Shown: positions 10,203 to 20,148 of the stretch, one piece after another
How the letters are laid out: each line of letters starts with the position of its first letter
Numbering within the stretch: the stretch's first letter is position 1
Source of the DNA: CBDUEF01 sp018063485
GTDB taxonomy: Bacteria; Pseudomonadota; Alphaproteobacteria; Rhodobacterales; Rhodobacteraceae
DNA: 64,000 nt
Direction: 5' to 3'
Assembly (NCBI GenBank): GCA_037045435.1
Contig: JBAOID010000031.1
Location: 248,001-312,000, forward strand
Made by a program: the position numbers and the translations under genes
Notes under the pieces: model-generated
The model's input: the letters and a program-made list of their open reading frames with translations, nothing else
The model's database searches: none
What the model was told of the DNA's origin: nothing

Positions 10203-11413
10203 TTATGGTGCCGATTTCACACCCGTCAAACCTGAGAGGGCGGCATCCTCCTTGCCCCATGCCAGCAGCCCATCGCGCAGCGCCACCGCCATTTTTGCGC
10301 GCCATTCGGGGGCATTCAATCGGGCCAGATCACGCGCTGAAGACAGGAAGCCCAATTCGACCAGCACCGAGGGAATGTCGGGCGACTTTAAGACCGAAAA
10401 GCTGGCTTCTTGCTGAGGATGCCGGTGCATCTTCAGTTTTGCGCCTTGAATGGCGCTGACGAATGCCTTGGCAAGCCGATGGGTGCGCGGCGTGGTTTCG
10501 GTGCGCGCCATATCCATCAAGACGGTGGCCACAAGATCATCGGCTTGCGACAGATCAACTCCGGCCAACAGGTCATCTCGGTCATGGCGCTCTGCAAGGG
10601 TGGCAGATGCCTCGTCGCTGGCATCCTCGGCAAGGGTGTAGATCGTGGCTCCGACCGCCTCGCCCTCGGCAATGGCGTCGGCATGAAATGACAAAAACAC
10701 TTGCGCGCCCGCAGCACGGGCAATGGAAATCCGGGTTTCCAGTGGCACGAAAACATCTGAATCGCGCGTCATGACCACCTGAAATCCACCATCGCGCAGC
10801 AGGGTTTCCTTTAATTCGCGCGCAAAGGCCAAGACGAGGTTGGCCTCATTTTGGCCGTCGCGTTCGGCTCCGGGATCAATGCCGCCATGGCCCGGATCAA
10901 TCACCACGATCAGCGGCCCGCCGGTTTTCACCAAGGGTGGCGGCAGATCAGAGGCACGTGGAAGCGCCCATTCCGGCGGCTCGGGGGCAATGGCGGCTCT
11001 GGCGAAGCTGGCAGGATCGGCCGGATCAAGCCGCAGCATCAACCGGGTGCCTTCATCGGTCTGCATTTCAGCGCTGCCAACCAGCATGGGTGCGGCAAGC
11101 GTAAGCACCAGCCGCGACCAGCCGGGGCGAAACGCCCCAGCCCGCAGATCGGTGATATGATCACTGGGGCGGGGAATACTGTCGATGCCGCTCCAGTCGA
11201 CTTCGCGCATGTCAAGCACAAGGCGGGGGGGGAATCGAGCACGCGCACCCTCCAGGGCACCGGTTGAGTGATCACCAATGACAGCGCAAGGCTGTTGCCG
11301 TTGTCGGCAATTGTGGATTGTGCAGCGTCGAGCCTGGCCAAGGCCGACAGATCTTGCGCCGAGGCGAGCGAGGTCCAGCACAAGGAGATCACCAGAAGGA
11401 TTAGAAACCGCAT
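10203..11413 (-). pseudogene. amiC: N-acetylmuramoyl-L-alanine amidase (AmiC type), frameshifted in a C8 run
   Basis: A periplasmic zinc amidase that removes stem peptides from glycan during septum splitting. The N-terminal part (from ATG 11413, MRFLILLVISLCWTSLASAQ) has a signal peptide cleaved after ASA and an AMIN-like region. The rest (AMIN end and Amidase_3 domain, down to 10203) is in another frame. That part contains VIDPGHGGIDPGA and SFHADA zinc ligands, plus a Glu in SVLVELGFLSS. The switch falls at a homopolymer of eight G (11225-11232, C on the coding strand): one extra C gives LDSPPRLVLDMREVDW and about 403 aa. A homopolymer-length error is likely. GTG 11419 is a possible alternative start. 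Confidence 0.88.
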
Positions 11414-11472
11414 TGTCACCGCCCCGCCCTTTTTTTTCCCCTATTATCGGTCGGGCGTCGGGCAAAGTAAAC

Positions 11473-12627
11473 TCACGCCTTGCCGCAGTTGGCCATAAAG
11501 GCTTGCAGGCGTGCAAGCCCTTCTTTGAGGTCGGTCGTGGCACCGGCATAAGAAAACCGCACAGTGGTGGCGCCGCGGCGGGGATCGAAGTCCAGTCCCG
11601 GCGTTACAGCAACCCCAACCGTGTTCAATATCTCGCGGGCAAAGCCCAGTGAATCGGAGGTCAGATGCGCGACATCGGCATAGATGTAGAACGCACCGTC
11701 AGGTGGTGCGATACGGTCAAACCCGGCAAGTGGCAGGCCTTCCAGCATCAGTTGGCGGTTCTGGGCATAGGTGGCGCGATTGGCTTCCATCTCATCAATG
11801 CAGTCAAGTGCGGCAAGCGCCACGATCTGGCTGGCATGGGGCGCGCAGATGAACAGATTTTGCGCCAGGCGCTCGACTGTGCGGATATGATCCTCGGGAA
11901 CCACCATCCAACCGACGCGCCAGCCAGTCATACTGAAATATTTCGAAAAGGAATTGATGACATATACCTCATCCGAAATTTCAAGGGCCGTCGTGGCGCG
12001 TGCGCCATAGTGCAACCCGTGATAGATCTCATCTGACACAAAGCGGATTCCATTGGCTTGGCTGTGATCCATAAGCAATTTCAAAGCCGTATGCGACAGC
12101 ATCGTTCCGCTGGGATTGCCCGGTGAGGCAACAATCAGACCCTGAAGATTGTGACCGACCAGATCGGCAGGAACCGGCTGCAATCGGTTTTCGGGTTTGG
12201 TTTGCAACCCGACCGGCGTGATCGACAGGCTTTTCAGAATTTGGCGGTAACTGGGATAGCCGGGTTCGCCCAGTCCAACACGATCGCCTGTATCGAAAAG
12301 CGCTGTAAAGGCCAGCAAGAAAGCCCCCGACGAGCCCGAGGTTACGATCACCCTATCTGGGTTCAGATCGACGCCATACCACCGCCGGTAAAGCCCTGCG
12401 ATACCCCGGCGCAACTCGGGCAGGCCAAGCGAAACCGAATATCCCAAGGATTGGGTGTTCAACTGCTTTGTCAGCACCTGACGCGCCCCAAGCGGCGCCG
12501 GGGTGCCGGGCTGGCCAATTTCCAGATGGATGATGCGCTGACCTGCTGCTTCCAGCCGGCTGGCCTGTTCAACCATATCCATCACAATAAAGGGATCAAC
12601 CTGACCCCGGCTTGATCTATCCATCAC
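11473..12627 (-). CDS. PLP-dependent aminotransferase, class I/II
   Basis: A fold-type I aminotransferase of the aspartate/aromatic group; the exact substrate cannot be read from the sequence. The 384-aa protein has the PLP lysine at about residue 229 (INSFSKYFSMTGWRVGW), the cofactor Asp near 199 (VSDEIYHGL), the NPSG motif (SPGNPSGTM) and the C-terminal carboxylate-binding Arg in TTVRFSYA. MMDRSS offers two starts 3 bases apart. It is separated from amiC by about 60 bases on the same strand and diverges from the dsbA-like gene. Confidence 0.9.
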   Translation of the reverse strand: MMDRSSRGQVDPFIVMDMVEQASRLEAAGQRIIHLEIGQPGTPAPLGARQVLTKQLNTQSLGYSVSLGLPELRRGIAGLYRRWYGVDLNPDRVIVTSGSSGAFLLAFTALFDTGDRVGLGEPGYPSYRQILKSLSITPVGLQTKPENRLQPVPADLVGHNLQGLIVASPGNPSGTMLSHTALKLLMDHSQANGIRFVSDEIYHGLHYGARATTALEISDEVYVINSFSKYFSMTGWRVGWMVVPEDHIRTVERLAQNLFICAPHASQIVALAALDCIDEMEANRATYAQNRQLMLEGLPLAGFDRIAPPDGAFYIYADVAHLTSDSLGFAREILNTVGVAVTPGLDFDPRRGATTVRFSYAGATTDLKEGLARLQAFMANCGKA

Positions 12628-12702
12628 CCTGCCCTTATGGTTGCCGCCAATTGTTCACCGAGCGCGGGCGGCGTCAAGCCTGCGCCAGACTTGAGGTATA
12701 GG

Positions 12703-13455
12703 ATGCGGTTTTCTCTTGGAGCTATGTTGGCCCCTGCCCTTGTAATGGCGTCAACCGCCTATGGGGGTGGTTTGGGCGATATGACGGAAGCCGAACGCGA
12801 AGCGTTTCGGGCCGAGGTGAAGGCTTATCTGCTGCAAAACCCCGATGTTCTGGTCGAGGCGATGAATGTGTTGCAGGACCGTCAGGCAGCTACCGAGGCT
12901 GCGGGCGATGAAAAGCTGGTGGCAGACAATTCAGATCGCATTTTCAAGGATGCCGACAGTTGGGTGGGCGGAAATCCCGACGGCGACATCACCGTGGTGG
13001 AATTCATGGATTACCGCTGCGGCTATTGTCGAAAAGCCTATGGCGAAATTGAGGATCTGGTGAAATCGGACGGGAACATCCGGCTGGTCATGAAAGAATT
13101 TCCGATCCTGGGCGCAGACAGCATGACGTCGGCGCGCTTTGCGATTTCAGTGCGCCAGTTGCATGGTGACGATGCCTACAAGGCCGCGCATGATGCGCTG
13201 ATCACCATGCGCGGTGACCCCGATGAGGCCGGGCTGACCCGGCTGGCGCAAGATCTGAAACTGGATCCAAAACCGATTCTGGACAACATGGGCAGTGAGG
13301 CCGTAACCAAGGTAATCGCAGCAAATCATGCCTTGGCCGATACGCTGCAAATCTCGGGCACGCCAACATTCGTTGTCGATAGGATCATGTTGCGCGGTTA
13401 CGTGCCCTTGGATGGGATGCGTCAGATCGTAAGTGAACAACGCAAGGACGGCTGA
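12703..13455 (+). CDS. DsbA-family thiol:disulfide oxidoreductase (periplasmic)
   Basis: Thioredoxin-fold protein exported to the periplasm, likely a disulfide oxidase or isomerase of the DsbA/Com1/ScsC group. It has 250 aa: a signal peptide (about 1-21), then an N-terminal helical segment (about 26-75, EREAFRAEVKAYLLQNP) that resembles the oligomerisation stalk of the Com1/ScsC group. The thioredoxin domain has the active site CGYC (Cys106-Cys109, MDYRCGYCRK) and the cis-Pro motif SGTPTFVV. ATG 12703 has a GAGG box upstream. The stop abuts the stop of convergent ispG with no spacer; its terminator lies inside ispG. Confidence 0.9.
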   Translation: MRFSLGAMLAPALVMASTAYGGGLGDMTEAEREAFRAEVKAYLLQNPDVLVEAMNVLQDRQAATEAAGDEKLVADNSDRIFKDADSWVGGNPDGDITVVEFMDYRCGYCRKAYGEIEDLVKSDGNIRLVMKEFPILGADSMTSARFAISVRQLHGDDAYKAAHDALITMRGDPDEAGLTRLAQDLKLDPKPILDNMGSEAVTKVIAANHALADTLQISGTPTFVVDRIMLRGYVPLDGMRQIVSEQRKDG

Positions 13456-14571
13456 TCATTCGGGTTGGGCGGCCTCGATTTCGGCCGCCTTTTTCTCGAC
13501 CAGATCAACGATATGATCGACCATCGCCTCGTTACCAAGGGTGTGGGCCTGCTTGCCTGCAAGGTAGACCATCCCCTTGCCCGCCCCACCACCGGTAAAG
13601 CCGATATCAGTCATCAACGCTTCACCGGGGCCGTTGACCACACAGCCGATGATCGAAAGGCTCATCGAGGTGGTGATATGGGCAAGGCGATCTTCCAGCG
13701 CCGAGACGGTCTTGATCACGTCAAACCCCTGTCGTGCACAAGAGGGGCATGAGATGATGGTGACGCCACGATGACGCAGGCCAAGCGATTTCAGGATATC
13801 AAAACCGACCTTCACCTCTTCCACCGGATCGGCGGATAGGGAAACGCGGATGGTATCGCCGATGCCCGACCACAGCAGATTGCCAAGACCAATGGCGGAT
13901 TTGACGGTGCCTGACATCAGCCCACCCGCCTCGGTTATGCCAAGGTGGATGGGGGCATCGGTCACACTTGCCAATTGTTGATAGGCAGCGGCGGACATGA
14001 ACACATCCGACGCCTTCACCGAAATCTTGAACTCGTGAAAATCATTGTCGAGCAGCAGGCGGATATGATCCATCCCGCTTTCCACCATCGCATCCGGGCA
14101 GGGTTCACCATATTTTTCAAGCAGGTGCTTCTCAAGCGAACCTGCGTTTACGCCAATGCGGATTGAGCAGCCATGATCTTTGGCCGCCTGCACCACATCG
14201 CGCACGCGCTTGGCATTGCCGATATTGCCGGGGTTGATACGCAGACACGCAGCTCCGGCTTCGGCAGCCTCGATCGCGCGCTTGTAATGGAAATGGATGT
14301 CAGCCACGATGGGAACCGGGCTTTCCGCCACAATCTTCCGCAAAGCCCGCGTGCTTTCAGCATCGGGGGTTGACACGCGGACAATATCGGCTCCGGCAGC
14401 AGCACAGCGTTGAATTTGCTCGATGGTGGCCGCGACATCGGTGGTCAGCGTATTGGTCATCGTCTGCACCGAAATCGGCGCATCACCCCCGACCAGCACC
14501 TTGCCGACACTGATCTGACGCGAGACGCGGCGCTCGATGTTGCGCCAGGGTCGGATGGGATTATGAGTCAT
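13456..14571 (-). CDS. ispG: 4-hydroxy-3-methylbut-2-en-1-yl diphosphate synthase (flavodoxin)
   Basis: The 4Fe-4S enzyme of the MEP isoprenoid pathway, converting MEcPP to HMBPP. The 371-aa protein (ATG 14571, [15 protein letters not shown]) has the TIM-barrel region ([29 protein letters not shown]). The C-terminal cluster ligands are SCPSCARQ and [10 protein letters not shown]. The upstream extension to 14616 is unlikely. The last codons contain an inverted repeat serving the opposite gene. It follows the RodZ-like gene by 100 bases on the same strand, an arrangement common in proteobacteria. Confidence 0.96.
   Translation of the reverse strand: MTHNPIRPWRNIERRVSRQISVGKVLVGGDAPISVQTMTNTLTTDVAATIEQIQRCAAAGADIVRVSTPDAESTRALRKIVAESPVPIVADIHFHYKRAIEAAEAGAACLRINPGNIGNAKRVRDVVQAAKDHGCSIRIGVNAGSLEKHLLEKYGEPCPDAMVESGMDHIRLLLDNDFHEFKISVKASDVFMSAAAYQQLASVTDAPIHLGITEAGGLMSGTVKSAIGLGNLLWSGIGDTIRVSLSADPVEEVKVGFDILKSLGLRHRGVTIISCPSCARQGFDVIKTVSALEDRLAHITTSMSLSIIGCVVNGPGEALMTDIGFTGGGAGKGMVYLAGKQAHTLGNEAMVDHIVDLVEKKAAEIEAAQPE
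13468..13494 (+). terminator. Intrinsic terminator for dsbA-like gene, embedded in ispG coding sequence
   Basis: The arms GGCGGCC and GGCCGCC with an 8-base loop are followed by five T residues, 13 bases after the dsbA-like stop. The whole hairpin lies within the last 13 codons of convergent ispG, so both functions constrain the same bases. Confidence 0.8.
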
Positions 14572-14671
14572 GGCAGTTCTCTGAATTGGTTGGCCGCAGT
14601 CATAGCACAACAACACCCCAGAGCAACCATTCGGCCAAAGTCATGCGCCCCGTCGCAGGCAAGACAGGCGG

Positions 14672-15889
14672 CTATTGGCCCGGAACAGTCTCCGGAGCGG
14701 CCATCGAGGCATCCGCCACACTGACGAACTTCGCCAGATCATTGTCTCCGACCAGATCCGCAACCTTGTAACTGCTTTGCAGGGCCTCGGCTGAGAGCGC
14801 AACATTCTTGACAACCTGTGCGCCCGGAGCAGCCGGGCCATAGGTTTTGCCATTCACCACGAAATAGATCGAACCGGAATTGCCCGAGCGCAATTGAGCA
14901 GCCTGACTCAGCGCTGGAACCGCATAGCGTTCCCCGGCATTCAGTATCTTTTCAAACAAGACTGTGCCATCTGCTGCGGAGACCCGCACCCATGAAGGCC
15001 GCACGGCCAGAATTTCAACCCCCGGCTTTGCCTCGGCAACCAACTGGACCTCACCGCCATCAGTTGGAGCGGGCGCGGTTTCCAAAGCAGCAAGCTCGGT
15101 GGAGCCGTCCGCATTCTGGCGTGGATTGATTGAGGCAATCGGTCCATCGCGAGGGGTCATCACCGGAACTTCGAGTGCCTGAGGCTGATACAGACGGTCA
15201 AGCGGATCGGCTTGAGTGCCATTTGCCGCCAGAGCATCGGTGCCCGCGTCGGGTGCCGAACGGACCAATGGTGCAGCCCCCTGAATATTACCGAGTGGAT
15301 CAATCTCGGCAATCACTGCCGGAGCCTGATCGACCGGGGCCAGTTGCACACGCTGCACTTCTTGCAGAACCGACCAGCCGCCATAACCAAGTGCGCAGAT
15401 CAAAGCGACAAGAACGGCCAAAGACCCTACCGCTCCCGGCTCGACCCGCGACAGCAGGCTTTGACCACTTGGCACAAAGGAAATATTCGGGCTGCCAATC
15501 GGATCGCGGTTTTCGCCACCATTCTGGCGCGCACGCATCGCTGTTACCGAAGCCGAGGAGGCGGCTGCCGACATGCCATGTGCTACGGCAAAACCGGACT
15601 CGCGACAGAATTTTGCAAAGGCCCAATCCGGGTCCATCCCCAGATAGCGGGCATAGGACCGGATGTAACCCGCAATGAAACCTGGCGTTTCAAAAGCCGA
15701 CACATCCGCATTTTCGATTGCAGCGATATAGGTGGCTTTGAGTTTGAGTTCGCGCTGCACATCAAGCAGCGACTTGCCCAATGTGGCACGTTCCCCACGC
15801 ATGAGGTCGCCCAGACGCAACTCGAAATCGTCAAAACCCTTAGGTTTATCGACCTCTTGCGCGGGAGTTTTCAGCCTCCGCCCGATCAT
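14672..15889 (-). CDS. RodZ-like helix-turn-helix membrane protein (DUF4115)
   Basis: Resembles RodZ, a cytoskeletal adaptor linking MreB to the wall machinery. The 405-aa protein has an N-terminal Cro/CI-type HTH (about 20-95, LGKSLLDVQRELKLKATYIAAIE). One transmembrane helix lies at about 152-172, then a Pro/Ala-rich periplasmic linker and a C-terminal DUF4115-like beta domain (about 280-375, PSWVRVSAADGTVLFEKILNAGE). It lies just upstream of ispG, as in many proteobacteria. In this order the protein is often annotated only as HTH/DUF4115; the role in cell shape is inferred. Confidence 0.85.
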   Translation of the reverse strand: MIGRRLKTPAQEVDKPKGFDDFELRLGDLMRGERATLGKSLLDVQRELKLKATYIAAIENADVSAFETPGFIAGYIRSYARYLGMDPDWAFAKFCRESGFAVAHGMSAAASSASVTAMRARQNGGENRDPIGSPNISFVPSGQSLLSRVEPGAVGSLAVLVALICALGYGGWSVLQEVQRVQLAPVDQAPAVIAEIDPLGNIQGAAPLVRSAPDAGTDALAANGTQADPLDRLYQPQALEVPVMTPRDGPIASINPRQNADGSTELAALETAPAPTDGGEVQLVAEAKPGVEILAVRPSWVRVSAADGTVLFEKILNAGERYAVPALSQAAQLRSGNSGSIYFVVNGKTYGPAAPGAQVVKNVALSAEALQSSYKVADLVGDNDLAKFVSVADASMAAPETVPGQ

Positions 15890-16004
15890 GCCTTGAGTCC
15901 CATTCCCGCCCCATCAGTCTTAAGTCGCGTCTACACGGACCCTTTTTCTCGTATTGTGGATTTCCTAGCACAGGACAAGCAATTCTGCATGTGCAGAACA
16001 AAGG

Positions 16005-17228
16005 TCATGCGCTGATTTCGGCACGATTCAGCGCACAGTGCTGCCAGAGTTGGTCCATGGCCATCACAAGTTTGTCAATCTGTTGCAAATCATGCACCGG
16101 CGAGGGGGTAAACCGCAGCCTTTCCGTCCCGCGTGGCACGGTTGGAAAGTTGATGGGTTGCACATAGATCCCGAAATCTGACAGCAGCAGATCAGACAGG
16201 TTCTTGCAATGAATAGGGTCACCGACATGCACGGGCACAATATGTGTGCCATGGTCGATGATCGGCAGCCCAAGCGCCTTGAGCCGCATCTTGAGGATCC
16301 GGGCATTGGTCTGCTGGGCATCGCGCAGGTGCTGCGCGGTTTTCAGGATACGCACCGAAGCCGCTGCACCAGCGGCCACAACCGGCGGCAAAGAGGTGGT
16401 AAAGATGAAGCCGGGGGCATAGGAGCGCACCGCATCGACCATCTTCGCAGTTGCAGCAATATAGCCGCCGAACACGCCGTATGCCTTGGCCAGCGTGCCA
16501 TTGATGATGTCGATCCGGCCCATCAAACCCTCGCGTTCGGCCACCCCTGCCCCTCGCGGGCCATACATGCCAACGGCGTGGACCTCATCAATATAGGTCA
16601 GCGCGTTGAACTCATCCGCCAGATCGCAGATGGCCTTGATCGGCCCCACGTCGCCATCCATCGAATAGATCGATTCGAAGGCGATCAGTTTGGGCGCTTG
16701 CGGATCATCCGCGGCCAGAAGCTCGCGCAGATGGGCCATATCATTGTGACGGAAAATGCGTTTGGCCCCACCGTTGCGGCGCACGCCTTCGATCATCGAG
16801 GCGTGGTTAAGGGCATCTGAATAGATGATCAGACCGGGGAAAAGCCGCGGCAGGGTGGAAAGCGTTGCGTCGTTGGCGATATAGGCCGAGGTGAACACCA
16901 GCGCCGCCTCCTTGCCATGCAGATCGGCGAGTTCGGCCTCCAACCGCTTGTGATAGATCGTGGTGCCGGAAATGTTGCGGGTGCCCCCCGACCCCGCACC
17001 GGTGGCTTCAAGCGCCTCGTGCATGGCGCGCAGAACTTCGGGATGCTGGCCCATCCCGAGATAATCGTTACCGCACCAGACGGTGATTTCCGCCTCGGTC
17101 CCATCGGGCTTGCGCCAGATTGCCAGCGGATAGGCGCCTTTGCGGCGTTCGATGTCGATGAATGTGCGATAGCGGCCTTCGTCATGCAGGCGCGAAAGGG
17201 CACCATCAAGGGCGGTGTCGTAATTCAT
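16005..17228 (-). CDS. hemA: 5-aminolevulinate synthase
   Basis: Condenses glycine and succinyl-CoA to 5-aminolevulinate, the first tetrapyrrole step of the C4 pathway typical of alphaproteobacteria. The 407-aa protein starts at ATG 17228 with an AGGAG box; the extension to 17312 is not conserved. It has the PLP lysine at residue 248 ([15 protein letters not shown]), the Asp/His pair in [21 protein letters not shown] and SLPP. It lies about 130 bases downstream of the start of the DUF4189-like gene on the same strand. No regulatory site could be read upstream. Confidence 0.96.
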   Translation of the reverse strand: MNYDTALDGALSRLHDEGRYRTFIDIERRKGAYPLAIWRKPDGTEAEITVWCGNDYLGMGQHPEVLRAMHEALEATGAGSGGTRNISGTTIYHKRLEAELADLHGKEAALVFTSAYIANDATLSTLPRLFPGLIIYSDALNHASMIEGVRRNGGAKRIFRHNDMAHLRELLAADDPQAPKLIAFESIYSMDGDVGPIKAICDLADEFNALTYIDEVHAVGMYGPRGAGVAEREGLMGRIDIINGTLAKAYGVFGGYIAATAKMVDAVRSYAPGFIFTTSLPPVVAAGAAASVRILKTAQHLRDAQQTNARILKMRLKALGLPIIDHGTHIVPVHVGDPIHCKNLSDLLLSDFGIYVQPINFPTVPRGTERLRFTPSPVHDLQQIDKLVMAMDQLWQHCALNRAEISA

Positions 17229-17357
17229 CGAAAACTCCTGTCCAGCGCGGGAACAGCCAAAGCTGTATTTCTCGCTTGGCATTGATTTGCGCCAAAACAG
17301 CGATAAACCCAATCGGGCAAATTGCCACCCCTTTGTGGTCTGCCGCCGTTGTCTGGC

Positions 17358-17933
17358 TTAGTTGACAATTGCCACGACGCAATCCTTGGCCTTTGGCGCC
17401 TTGATCAGACAGGCGGCAATGGCGTCATCCGTTGCGCCAGCACCTTCCCCAAGCCCCCAGCCGCCGGTTGATCTTGAAATCGCCAAGGCACCCGCTTTTG
17501 CATCATAGCCCGTCTTGAAACCCTCGGTGGCATCCGATGACAACTGAAAACCCTTGTCCTTCCACCCTTTTGGCCGGATCAACGCCGCCACGACGCAATC
17601 GGCTTTGCCCTTTTTCTTTTCATTGCATTCCGTCAGCGCCGCAGCAGAGGCTGCATCGGTATCGTGGTAATTGGCAGCGGCAACCGTAGCTTCCGACATC
17701 AGCCCCTCATCGGGGGAAATTGCAATTGCGCCGAAATAGGGCTGACTGATCCCGACCATTTGCAGGGCTTTGGCATCGCTCTTGCTGATGCCCGCCGATT
17801 TCAGGATTTCCACCTCGGCCTTCTGCGAAGCGAACAACGCTTTCCTGGCATCTTTGCCTGAAATTGGATCAGCATAAACAGCTGTCGCCATCAGTGCGGC
17901 GAGTCCCATTGATATGGCAAGGGTTTTTGACAT
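17358..17933 (-). CDS. Secreted DUF4189-like protein with duplicated Cys motif
   Basis: A 191-aa exported protein of unknown function. The signal peptide covers about residues 1-21 (ATAVYA). The mature part carries two related segments, each with an Ala-rich helix, a Cys, a short basic turn and then DCVVA: one near 100-117 (ALTECNEKKKGKADCVVAAL) and one at the C-terminus (AAICL-type, ending DCVVAIVN). That pattern resembles DUF4189 repeats, with likely intradomain disulfides. It lies directly upstream of hemA on the same strand, so the two may be cotranscribed. No function is claimed. Confidence 0.65.
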   Translation of the reverse strand: MSKTLAISMGLAALMATAVYADPISGKDARKALFASQKAEVEILKSAGISKSDAKALQMVGISQPYFGAIAISPDEGLMSEATVAAANYHDTDAASAAALTECNEKKKGKADCVVAALIRPKGWKDKGFQLSSDATEGFKTGYDAKAGALAISRSTGGWGLGEGAGATDDAIAACLIKAPKAKDCVVAIVN

Positions 17934-18040
17934 CGGAGCCTCGTTTCATATTTGGCCCCCCTTTTAGCCGAGCCGGAACCCGCTGGACAGTCCCTGTCTG
18001 GATGGTAGGCTCTGAGCTGCCGATTACATTGGAGTGCGCC

Positions 18041-19411
18041 ATGAGCCTTGATGCTGTCCTTGCCAAAATTGATGAAAACCTGCCGCAATCGCTTGAGAGG
18101 CTGATGGAACTGCTGCGAATCCCGTCGATCTCGACCGATCCGGCCTATAAAAACGATTGCGCAAAGGCGGCGGATTGGTTGGTCGGGGATTTGAAAAGCC
18201 TTGGATTCGATGCCTCAAGCTGGCCGACACCGGGGCATCCGATGGTGGTGGCCCATGGCGGCGAGGGCAAGGCGCATCTGCTGTTTTACGGGCATTACGA
18301 TGTGCAACCGGTTGATCCCCTGGCCCTGTGGGACCACGATCCGTTCGATCCGCAAGTTCAAGATACCGCCAAGGGCAAGGTGATCCGTGGCCGTGGATCG
18401 AGTGACGACAAGGGCCAGTTGATGACCTTCCTTGAGGCCTGCCGCGCCTGGAAAGCCGTGCATGGCACCCTGCCGGGAAGGCTTACGATTTTTCTGGAAG
18501 GCGAAGAGGAGTCCGGCTCGCCGTCCTTGATCCCGTTCATGCAGGAAAATGCCGATGAGTTGAGCGCCGATGTGGCGCTGATCTGTGACACCGGGCTGTT
18601 TCAGGACACTGCACCCGCAATTGTAACCATGCTGCGCGGATTGTTGGGTGAGGAGTTGACGATCCACGCGGCCAACAAGGATCTGCATTCGGGCATGTTC
18701 GGCGGTTTGGCGCAAAACCCTTTGCGGATACTGTCGCGCATCCTGGCAAATCTGCATGACGATCAGGGTCGCGTAACGGTGCCGGGCTTTTACGATGGCG
18801 TCACCGAATTGCCCGATGCAATCCGGCAGCAATGGCAAAATCTGGCTTTTGATCACGCCAAGTTCCTGGGCGATGTCGGGCTTTCGGTGCCGGCGGGTGA
18901 GCAAGACCGCACCCCGTTGGAAATGATCTGGTCGCGCCCCACCGCGGAAATCAACGGTATCTGGGGCGGCTATACCGGCGACGGGTTCAAAACTGTTCTG
19001 CCCGCCAAAGCCCATGCCAAAGTGTCGTTCCGGCTGGTGGGGGACCAAGACCCATTTGCGATCCGCGACCATTTCCGCAATTGGGTTCAGGCGCAATTGC
19101 CCGCCGATTGCAGTGTCGAATGGAAGGGCCACGGCAACAGCCCGGCGGGGGTCATGCAGATTGATCACCCGGCGTTTGAAGCCGCGCGCGCGGCCCTGAG
19201 CGAGGAATGGGGCAAGGCAGCGGCCTATGTCGGATGTGGTGGCTCGATCCCGATTGCCGGCTATTTCAAGACCTATCTTGGTATGGATGCGATTCTTTTG
19301 GGGTTCGGGCGCGACGATGATCAGATCCACAGCCCGAATGAGAAATATGATCTGGAGTGTTATCACAAAGGCATCAGATCCTGGGCCCGCCTCCTTGCAA
19401 GGCTGGTGTGA
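18041..19411 (+). CDS. M20 family zinc dipeptidase/carboxypeptidase
   Basis: A cytosolic di-zinc peptidase of the M20/ArgE/CPG2 group, probably a dipeptidase. The 456-aa protein has GHYDVQP (His85, Asp87), a metal-bridging Asp in GSSDDKGQ, EGEEESGSPS with the catalytic and ligand Glu, DTGLF, and a C-terminal His in DQIHSPNE. An extra dimerisation domain sits at about 200-370. ATG 18041 has a GGAG box 10 bases upstream; longer versions of the frame lack a site. It diverges from the DUF4189-like gene and is followed by a RidA gene after about 160 bases. Confidence 0.92.
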   Translation: MSLDAVLAKIDENLPQSLERLMELLRIPSISTDPAYKNDCAKAADWLVGDLKSLGFDASSWPTPGHPMVVAHGGEGKAHLLFYGHYDVQPVDPLALWDHDPFDPQVQDTAKGKVIRGRGSSDDKGQLMTFLEACRAWKAVHGTLPGRLTIFLEGEEESGSPSLIPFMQENADELSADVALICDTGLFQDTAPAIVTMLRGLLGEELTIHAANKDLHSGMFGGLAQNPLRILSRILANLHDDQGRVTVPGFYDGVTELPDAIRQQWQNLAFDHAKFLGDVGLSVPAGEQDRTPLEMIWSRPTAEINGIWGGYTGDGFKTVLPAKAHAKVSFRLVGDQDPFAIRDHFRNWVQAQLPADCSVEWKGHGNSPAGVMQIDHPAFEAARAALSEEWGKAAAYVGCGGSIPIAGYFKTYLGMDAILLGFGRDDDQIHSPNEKYDLECYHKGIRSWARLLARLV

Positions 19412-19574
19412 ACAATATTGCCAGACCCTATGGCCGTGTTTGCGTGTCGCGGGGCGATGTGAGGGGGCCCGCAAGCCGAATAAACCCGCGCCTTGTGGCC
19501 ATCAAGGACAGCTCATGCTTTTCCTTCCCGCACTCATGCATTAGCAAGGGGCGTCACATTTGAAAGGATATTCC

Positions 19575-19925
19575 ATGAGCGAGATCAAACGTATCGGCAC
19601 CGGTGCCCGCATGTCCGAAGCGGTTTGCTACAACGGCATCGTCTGGCTGGCGGGCCAGGTCGGCACCCCCGGCGAATCGGTTGAGGCGCAAACCAAAACC
19701 TGCCTTGCAGAAGTGGACCGCATCCTGGCCGCCGCTGGCACCGACAAAACCCGCATCCTGTCGGCGCAAATCTGGCTGGCCGATATGGCGGGCTTTGCCG
19801 AGATGAACAAGGTCTGGGACGCCTGGGTTCCCGCAGGCCACACCCCCGCCCGCGCGACGGGCGAGGCTAAACTGGCAACGCCGGAGTATAAGGTTGAGGT
19901 GATCGTGACCGCTGCGTTGAAGTGA
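19575..19925 (+). CDS. RidA/YjgF family protein
   Basis: Members hydrolyse reactive enamine/imine intermediates released by PLP enzymes. The 116-aa protein has the conserved core VCYNGIVWLAGQV, the small-molecule pocket and the C-terminal TPEYKVEVIVTAAL segment. The Arg expected to bind the carboxylate is plausibly in PARATGEAKL. The start is ATG 19575 with an AAGGA box. It belongs to the shorter subgroup often labelled RidA-like rather than to canonical RidA. A GC-rich hairpin follows at 19934-19954. Confidence 0.88.
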   Translation: MSEIKRIGTGARMSEAVCYNGIVWLAGQVGTPGESVEAQTKTCLAEVDRILAAAGTDKTRILSAQIWLADMAGFAEMNKVWDAWVPAGHTPARATGEAKLATPEYKVEVIVTAALK

Positions 19926-19933
19926 TCGGATAG

Positions 19934-19954
19934 GGCGGGTCGTCAAGACCCGCC
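19934..19954 (+). terminator. Hairpin after RidA gene (weak terminator)
   Basis: The 8-base arms GGCGGGTC and GACCCGCC flank a 5-base loop 9 bases after the stop. There is no T tract, so termination here is uncertain. Confidence 0.4.
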
Positions 19955-20148
19955 TGCCTGAAAGGTTTCCACTTCGGCAAAAACGTTCGACAATCCCTAT
20001 GGTTTTGAACAGGGTTTCTGGCAGCGGTATTGAAGGGTCTTTACGCACGTTCCAAGGGCGAGGGTTTTTTGGAACGGCCATAAATGGCGGGTTGTCTACG
20101 CCCCAAGTGCTTATCAGTCGTACTCAGGCTTGCAATGGGATTTACTTG
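19955..20148. other. Intergenic, AT-richer than surroundings
   Basis: No convincing coding or RNA signal. Base composition drops in GC compared with both flanks and continues into the small ORF that follows. Confidence 0.4.

Noticed and set aside
9079..10416. 445-codon frame opposite mrcA and the end of amiC
   Set aside because: Antisense shadow without recognisable motifs.
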